Shown here piece by piece: positions 59,728-64,000 of a stretch of 64,000 nt of DNA. How positions within the stretch are numbered: position 1 is the first letter of the stretch; each line of letters starts with the position of its first letter. This DNA is from Flavobacterium alkalisoli. Lineage in GTDB: Bacteria; Bacteroidota; Bacteroidia; Flavobacteriales; Flavobacteriaceae. Location: contig NZ_CP042831.1 in assembly GCF_008000935.1 (NCBI RefSeq), forward strand, positions 1,736,001 through 1,800,000. The letters are read 5' to 3'. Made by a program: the position numbers and the translations under genes. The notes under the pieces are model-generated. The model was not told the DNA's origin. It did no database searches and worked only from the letters and a program-made list of their open reading frames with translations.

Positions 59728-60744
59728 ATGAGATTCATCAGGAAAATTTTACTTCCTTTTTCGTTACTGTATTGGATAGTTACAGCTCTGCGTAACTTTT
59801 TTTATAATACAGGAGTATTTAAATCGGCTGAATTTAAAACACCGGTTATTGCTATAGGTAATCTTAGTACCGGAGGTACCGGTAAGTCGCCGCAAACAGA
59901 ATATCTTATAAGGTTACTTAAAGATAAATTCAGGATTGCTACTTTAAGTAGGGGGTACAAAAGAAAATCTGAAGGATATATTTTAGCAGATACCAATGCC
60001 AATTCTGATTTACTTGGTGATGAACCTTACCAGTTTTACAGTAAATTTCCAGAGATTAATGTAGCAGTTGATGCTAACCGGACAAACGGTATTACCCAAT
60101 TATTATCTCTTGAACCAAAGCCGGAAGTTATTATTCTTGATGATGCTTATCAGCATCGAAAAGTAAAAGCAGGTTTTTATGTTTTATTAACTGCTTATGG
60201 AGATATTTATGCGGATGATTATCTATTGCCTGCCGGAAATTTAAGAGAGAGCAGGAGCGGAGCAAAAAGGGCAGATTTGATAATAGTTACTAAATGCCCG
60301 CCAGATTTATCTGCTGCTAAACAACAGGAAATTATTAAGAAGCTACGTCCGTTACCTAATCAAAAAGTTTATTTTACAGCTATAGCCTATGATGTCGTTG
60401 TTTATAACGGAGTTTCCAGTCTTAACACAACAGAAGTAATGGCAATGGAAAAAGTGTTGGTTGCCGGTATAGCTAAGCCTCAGCCATTTTTTAATCATTT
60501 GAAGAATGATAGTGATGATTGTCTTACTTATGCTGATCACCATGATTTTTCGGATAAGGACGTAAAGGATATCCTTGCTGTCGCAAAAAACAAAATAGTG
60601 GTTACTACCGAAAAAGACTATGTAAGGTTAAAAGATAAAATGCCTACAGACAAACTTTTTTACCTACCTATAAAAACTTCTTTCCTGGATAGGGGTAAGG
60701 AGTTTGATAAAGCTGTTTTAGATTTTATTGCAGGCTATAGATAA
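59728..60744 (+). CDS. lpxK: tetraacyldisaccharide 4'-kinase LpxK
   Basis: LpxK phosphorylates the lipid A disaccharide at the inner membrane, step six of lipid A synthesis. The 338 residues have a hydrophobic N-terminal segment (about 8-22), the P-loop GNLSTGGTGKSPQTEYLI (near 43), LSRGYKRKS (near 74), LLGDEPYQFY (near 95), ILDDAYQHRKV (near 136) and a closing TTEKDYVRLKDK (near 291). It is divergent from nif3 and ends only 2 bp from the convergent gap gene with no terminator visible. Confidence 0.94.
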   Translation: MRFIRKILLPFSLLYWIVTALRNFFYNTGVFKSAEFKTPVIAIGNLSTGGTGKSPQTEYLIRLLKDKFRIATLSRGYKRKSEGYILADTNANSDLLGDEPYQFYSKFPEINVAVDANRTNGITQLLSLEPKPEVIILDDAYQHRKVKAGFYVLLTAYGDIYADDYLLPAGNLRESRSGAKRADLIIVTKCPPDLSAAKQQEIIKKLRPLPNQKVYFTAIAYDVVVYNGVSSLNTTEVMAMEKVLVAGIAKPQPFFNHLKNDSDDCLTYADHHDFSDKDVKDILAVAKNKIVVTTEKDYVRLKDKMPTDKLFYLPIKTSFLDRGKEFDKAVLDFIAGYR

Positions 60745-60746
60745 AG

Positions 60747-61748
60747 CTACTTGCTTACAAAAAGGATAAGGTCTATTATTCTGGAAGAGTAACCTATTTC
60801 GTTGTCATACCATCCTACAACTTTTACCATTTTATCTATTACTGATGTAAGCTGTGCATCAAATAGACATGAATTCCTGTTGCCTAAAATATCTACCGAT
60901 ACAATTGGGTCTTCAGTATAAGCCAGTATTCCTTTGAGTTCGTTTTCCGAAGCTTTTTTAAAAGTCTCATTTATTTCCTCAATAGAAACCTCACGCTTTA
61001 CATAACAGGTAATATCGGTTAACGATCCGTCCGGTACAGGTACACGAATACCGCTTCCTCCAATTTTGCCTGCAAACTCAGGAAATATTTTGGTAAGCGC
61101 TTTAGCGGCTCCGGTGGTAGTAGGTACTATAGATTGTGATGCACCCCTTGCCCTTCTTAAATCTTTATGGGGCTGGTCGTGCAGGCTTTGGTCTGTAGTG
61201 TAAGAGTGAACAGTAGTTATGTATGCCTGGTTAATGCCACAAAGGTCGTTAATAACCTTCATCATAGGTGCTGCATTGTTGGTAGTGCAGCTTGCATTAG
61301 AGATGATGGTTTCTGTACCATCTAAAACATCTTCATTTACACCTAAAACAACAGTTTTAATCCTGTCGTCTTCAGGTGGTGCAGAAAGTATAACTTTTTT
61401 AGCTCCTGCCAGTATATGCTCGTTAGCCTCTTCCAGTGTTTTAAATTTACCGGTAGACTCTACTACTATATCAACGTTAAATTGTTTCCAGTCGATATCC
61501 TTAACCAGTTTCTTCCTTAAAAAAGCATAACTTTTACCGTCAATAATAAGTGAATCAGCGGTGTGACTTACCTCATAAGGTAATATGCCATGTATACTGT
61601 CATACTTAATAAGGTGGGCCATGGTTTTTGCATCGGCAATATCGTTTATTGCTACAACTTCTATTTGAGGGTGGTTAAGCAAAAGCCTGAAAAGGTTTCG
61701 GCCTATGCGGCCAAAACCATTTATGGCAATTTTTATTTTGTTATCCAT
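60747..61748 (-). CDS. gap: glyceraldehyde-3-phosphate dehydrogenase, type I
   Basis: Glycolytic and gluconeogenic NAD-dependent enzyme of the cytoplasm. The 333 residues begin at the ATG at 61748 (a TTG at 61757 is unlikely). Motifs: INGFGRIGRNLFR (near 7-19), the catalytic Cys in SNASCTTNNAAPM (near 151), HSYTTDQSLHDQPHKDLRRAR (in part; His near 178) and WYDNEIGYSSR (near 315). The usual second Cys after CTTN is absent, a normal variant. A TACTTTTG box ends 6 bp before the ATG, suggesting a very short or no leader. Confidence 0.95.
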   Translation of the reverse strand: MDNKIKIAINGFGRIGRNLFRLLLNHPQIEVVAINDIADAKTMAHLIKYDSIHGILPYEVSHTADSLIIDGKSYAFLRKKLVKDIDWKQFNVDIVVESTGKFKTLEEANEHILAGAKKVILSAPPEDDRIKTVVLGVNEDVLDGTETIISNASCTTNNAAPMMKVINDLCGINQAYITTVHSYTTDQSLHDQPHKDLRRARGASQSIVPTTTGAAKALTKIFPEFAGKIGGSGIRVPVPDGSLTDITCYVKREVSIEEINETFKKASENELKGILAYTEDPIVSVDILGNRNSCLFDAQLTSVIDKMVKVVGWYDNEIGYSSRIIDLILFVSK

Positions 61749-61754
61749 TTTTAG

Positions 61755-61762
61755 CAAAAGTA
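61755..61762 (-). promoter_or_regulatory. -7 box very close to the gap start codon
   Basis: On the minus strand TACTTTTG (TAnnTTTG) ends 6 bp before the ATG at 61748. No TTG lies at the expected -33 position. Confidence 0.4.
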
Positions 61763-61772
61763 AAAGGTATGA

Positions 61773-62501
61773 TTATTTAATATATATTTTTGGTTTGGTT
61801 TTTTGTATAGGAATTTTTAGGTCTTCAATTAAATCAGGATATGCTGATGGGTTTCCCCAAAGACCGTATTTATTAAAGTATCTAACGTATTTTGCTGAAT
61901 TTACCTTAGGTATATTGTTAAGTGCTTCAAATAGTTTATTGGAAAAGACTTTGTTTTCATTTACATTTTCATCGTACCTTACATAGATATAAAGTCGGTC
62001 ATTTTCTTTTATTTTTTTTGTAAAATCCGATATTGACCGTGTTATGTAGTCAATGTCATTTACACTATTAATGCCTGAAACAGGTAGGCTGAATAGAAAA
62101 TCTACAGGATTGTTTTTATATGCTTGCAGGAAAAGAGTTGACCGTGTTTTAAGTTTATTTTTTGTCTCGTTATTTACTATAAGGTCTTTCTCATGAATAA
62201 ATTCAGTTTCAGGGTAATGAGAGGATACAATGTTGTTATTTTGATTAATAATAAGATCGCTAATAAAAGATTCAAAGTCATTCTCAATATTATCTGTTAC
62301 ATATTTTATTCCTTCTACAGGCAAAGTGTTAAGCCAGTCAAAAGGAAAGCTTTGCTTTCTAATATGTAATTTTTTAAGACAATGAGCAGGGTGACAATCA
62401 CATCCTATCGGAATGACTATATTTTCAGGGACATAACTTTTTTCTATGTATAAAAACTTTATAAATCTTGTCCGTGGGATGTAAATTAGCGGTATCCTCA
62501 T
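61773..62501 (-). CDS. DUF1796 family putative papain-like cysteine peptidase
   Basis: A 242-residue protein without signal peptide. Residues about 30-57 fit the DUF1796 family (VIPIGCDCHPAHCLKKLHIR, then QSFPFDWLNTL), with the presumed catalytic Cys near 34-36 and conserved FPFDW. The rest is Asn/Lys/Ile-rich. The family is annotated as putative papain-like peptidases but has no proven activity. The DNA is more AT-rich (15 of 60 G or C in 62221-62280) than lipA next to it. It lies between gap and lipA as an accessory gene. Confidence 0.7.
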   Translation of the reverse strand: MRIPLIYIPRTRFIKFLYIEKSYVPENIVIPIGCDCHPAHCLKKLHIRKQSFPFDWLNTLPVEGIKYVTDNIENDFESFISDLIINQNNNIVSSHYPETEFIHEKDLIVNNETKNKLKTRSTLFLQAYKNNPVDFLFSLPVSGINSVNDIDYITRSISDFTKKIKENDRLYIYVRYDENVNENKVFSNKLFEALNNIPKVNSAKYVRYFNKYGLWGNPSAYPDLIEDLKIPIQKTKPKIYIK

Positions 62502-62519
62502 TTGATATCCCCTAAACTG

Positions 62520-63410
62520 TTATAAAATGTGTTTTTGTGCTTTGTATGAAGAACGTACAAGGGCACCACTTTCTACGTGGCGGAAACCTAGTTCAAGTCC
62601 TATCTCTTCATATTTTTTAAACTGATCCGGAGTTATAAACTCTTTTACAGGAAGGTGTTTTTTACTTGGCTGTAAGTACTGGCCTATTGTAAGTACGTCA
62701 AGATTTACGGCTCTAAGATCGTGCATAGTCTGTATTACCTCTTCCTCGGTTTCGCCAAGGCCCAGCATAATACCCGATTTAGTACGGTTAATGCCGTTAT
62801 CCTTAAGGTAACGAAGTACTTCAAGGCTACGCTCGTATTTCGCCTGTATACGTACCTCACGGGTAAGCCTTTTTACGGTTTCCATGTTATGGGAAACAAC
62901 CTCCGGAGAAACTTCAATAATACGGTCTATATTTCTTTCAATACCCTGAAAATCCGGTATAAGTGTTTCAAGAGTAGTGTTAGGGTTCATCCTGCGGATG
63001 GCCTTTACAGTCTCAGCCCAAATAATAGAGCCTCCGTCTTTAAGGTCATCACGGTCTACACTTGTAATAACAGCATGCTTTATGTTCATTAACTTGATAG
63101 AACGCGCTACTTTTTCAGGCTCATCCCAGTCCACAGTTTCGGGGCGTCCGGTTTTTACACCGCAAAATCCGCACGAACGTGTACAGGTGTTACCTAATAT
63201 CATAAAGGTAGCTGTACCTTCTCCCCAGCATTCACCCATGTTAGGGCAGCTGCCCGAAGTACATATAGTATGCAGTTTGTACTTGTCTACCAGTCCTCGA
63301 AGTTCAGTATATTTTTTTCCTGTAGGAAGCTTAACCCTAAGCCATTTAGGCTTTTGTGTAAGCTGTCCGTTTTGGGCAGTTGGTCTTGCAGTATCTAATA
63401 CGGTTTCCAT
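62520..63410 (-). CDS. lipA: lipoyl synthase
   Basis: This radical SAM enzyme inserts two sulfurs into octanoyl groups to make lipoate for 2-oxoacid dehydrogenases. The 296 residues have the auxiliary cluster motif [13 protein letters not shown] (near 50), the radical SAM motif CTRSCGFC (near 78), and the closing [12 protein letters not shown] with the conserved Ser that ligates the auxiliary cluster. The ATG at 63410 is chosen over a TTG at 63431, because a TATCTTTG box (63429-63436, minus strand) overlaps the longer start. Confidence 0.95.
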   Translation of the reverse strand: METVLDTARPTAQNGQLTQKPKWLRVKLPTGKKYTELRGLVDKYKLHTICTSGSCPNMGECWGEGTATFMILGNTCTRSCGFCGVKTGRPETVDWDEPEKVARSIKLMNIKHAVITSVDRDDLKDGGSIIWAETVKAIRRMNPNTTLETLIPDFQGIERNIDRIIEVSPEVVSHNMETVKRLTREVRIQAKYERSLEVLRYLKDNGINRTKSGIMLGLGETEEEVIQTMHDLRAVNLDVLTIGQYLQPSKKHLPVKEFITPDQFKKYEEIGLELGFRHVESGALVRSSYKAQKHIL

Positions 63411-63428
63411 AATAAAAACTTTATACTG

Positions 63429-63436
63429 CAAAGATA
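63429..63436 (-). promoter_or_regulatory. putative -7 box of lipA
   Basis: On the minus strand TATCTTTG matches TAnnTTTG, 18 bp before the ATG at 63410. Confidence 0.5.
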
Positions 63437-63508
63437 AGGGATATTTGTGGATATTATGTAATGATTAATTATTATACGATAAGTGTGAAATTTGTTGTGT
63501 TATTGTAA

Positions 63509-63537
63509 TAAAAGAGCCCCTTGGTAAGGGGCTTTTG
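63509..63537 (-). terminator. terminator of the tonB-like gene
   Basis: On the minus strand AAAAGCCCCTT-ACC-AAGGGGCTCTTTT lies just past the stop at 63541. Confidence 0.8.
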
Positions 63538-63540
63538 ACA

Positions 63541-64000
63541 CTATTTTAAGTTAAGTGTTATAGGGAGATTATATGCTGTTCTAACAGGCTTGCCATTTTT
63601 TATGCCGGGTTTCCATTTTTTGTCGAGTGATTTTAGTACCCTCTCTGCTTCTTTACCCATTCCATATCCCGGATCTCTGATAACTTTTATGTTAGACATT
63701 GTTCCGTCTTTTTCTATTATAAAAGAGACAAATACTTTTAAAGTAACATTTTTTTGCGTTTCAGGTGCCTGGAATCGGTTTCCTACAGTTTTATAGAACT
63801 TATCCATACCTCCGGGGTATTCCGGTTGTACATCAACTCTCAGGCTACTGATGGTTCCTTCGCCTTCTGTTACCTTGTCTCCTTCTGTTGTGCCAATTTC
63901 TTTCCCGCTTTCTCCAAGTGTTATGGTTCCTTCAGGATTACCTTTTGCTGTAATACTTGATGGGTCGGCATCCTTAAAGTCGTTTATGGTAGGTAAAGTA
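63541..64000 (-). CDS. energy transducer TonB, C-terminal part
   Basis: The 3' part of a gene cut by the right edge; the frame stays open through 64000, giving about 153 residues. The C-terminal 85 residues are a TonB C-terminal domain (VFVSFIIEKDGTMSNIKVIR, GKEAERVLKSLDKKWKPG, AYNLPITLNL), which contacts outer-membrane receptors. Before it is a linker rich in Gly, Glu and Thr, with the EYPGGMDKF motif usual in Bacteroidetes TonB proteins. It may serve the two TonB-dependent receptors in the window, but this is not shown. Confidence 0.85.
   Translation of the reverse strand, partial: TLPTINDFKDADPSSITAKGNPEGTITLGESGKEIGTTEGDKVTEGEGTISSLRVDVQPEYPGGMDKFYKTVGNRFQAPETQKNVTLKVFVSFIIEKDGTMSNIKVIRDPGYGMGKEAERVLKSLDKKWKPGIKNGKPVRTAYNLPITLNLK

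Noticed and set aside
1-64000. CRISPR arrays, prophage, transposases, rRNA or integrons
   Set aside because: No regularly spaced repeats, phage structural or integrase genes, transposase motifs or rRNA sequences were seen anywhere in the window.

Overview
The window looks like a chromosomal segment of a Flavobacteriaceae member (Flavobacterium-like). The evidence is an AT-rich genome, Bacteroidetes-type -7 boxes (TAnnTTTG) upstream of many genes, few Shine-Dalgarno sequences, type IX secretion (T9SS) C-terminal sorting domains, TonB-dependent receptors, a FecI/FecR/receptor signalling set and many small Cys-lipoproteins. It is mostly core genome with scattered accessory genes. There is no phage, insertion sequence, CRISPR array or rRNA operon, and one tRNA (Thr, UGU).

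Layout. 0.1-3.1 kb: minus-strand operon kdsD-tatC-AhpD-like-lptB, divergent from recQ. 5.4-12.8 kb: a DUF2891 protein, an FAD oxidoreductase, a serine hydrolase, a DUF1398 protein, then idi / PTPS-type pterin synthase / manA. 12.9 kb: tRNA-Thr. 13.2-18.6 kb: secreted and membrane proteins on the minus strand, including an M61 peptidase and the operon DUF2089 regulator - membrane protein - alpha/beta hydrolase. 18.7-23.7 kb: small membrane and lipoproteins and an L,D-transpeptidase. 23.9-25.7 kb: htpG. 26-30.9 kb: a lipocalin-like lipoprotein, an OmpA-family protein, a lone ABC ATPase, a FabH-like synthase and a second L,D-transpeptidase. 30.9-33.3 kb: a TonB-dependent receptor. 33.7-40.4 kb: argS with a large AT-rich in-frame insert, then a tightly packed SGNH - SGNH/LysM - MBOAT gene set. 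40.5-47.3 kb: a PNGase F-like T9SS protein facing a FecI-FecR-STN receptor operon, followed by two lipoproteins. 47.7-50 kb: ffh and folD. 50-52.9 kb: a large Fn3 repeat T9SS protein. 53.3-56 kb: two SDR paralogues (one frameshifted) and an AraC regulator. 56-64 kb: an RluF-like enzyme, an alpha/beta hydrolase, a zinc-ribbon-family coiled coil, Nif3, lpxK, gap, a DUF1796 protein, lipA and the 3' part of a tonB-like gene.

Best candidates for something undescribed. (1) A two-part element, GGTAGGG-N12-TAACTGTTTTACTATC, occurs twice with identical spacing: before the lipoprotein gene next to the ECF sigma factor, and before a gene-free stretch ending in a strong terminator ahead of ffh. This suggests an ECF-sigma regulon that includes a small RNA of about 110 nt. 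(2) ArgS carries about 110 extra residues encoded by DNA of about 20% G+C. (3) The SGNH/SGNH-LysM/MBOAT operon probably O-acetylates a surface polymer, perhaps peptidoglycan. (4) A possible pseudoknot overlapping a terminator lies upstream of the lone ABC ATPase. (5) A perfect dyad plus a 21-bp tandem repeat sits at the start of the DUF2089 regulator operon.

All family assignments come from reading the sequence; no database search was run.
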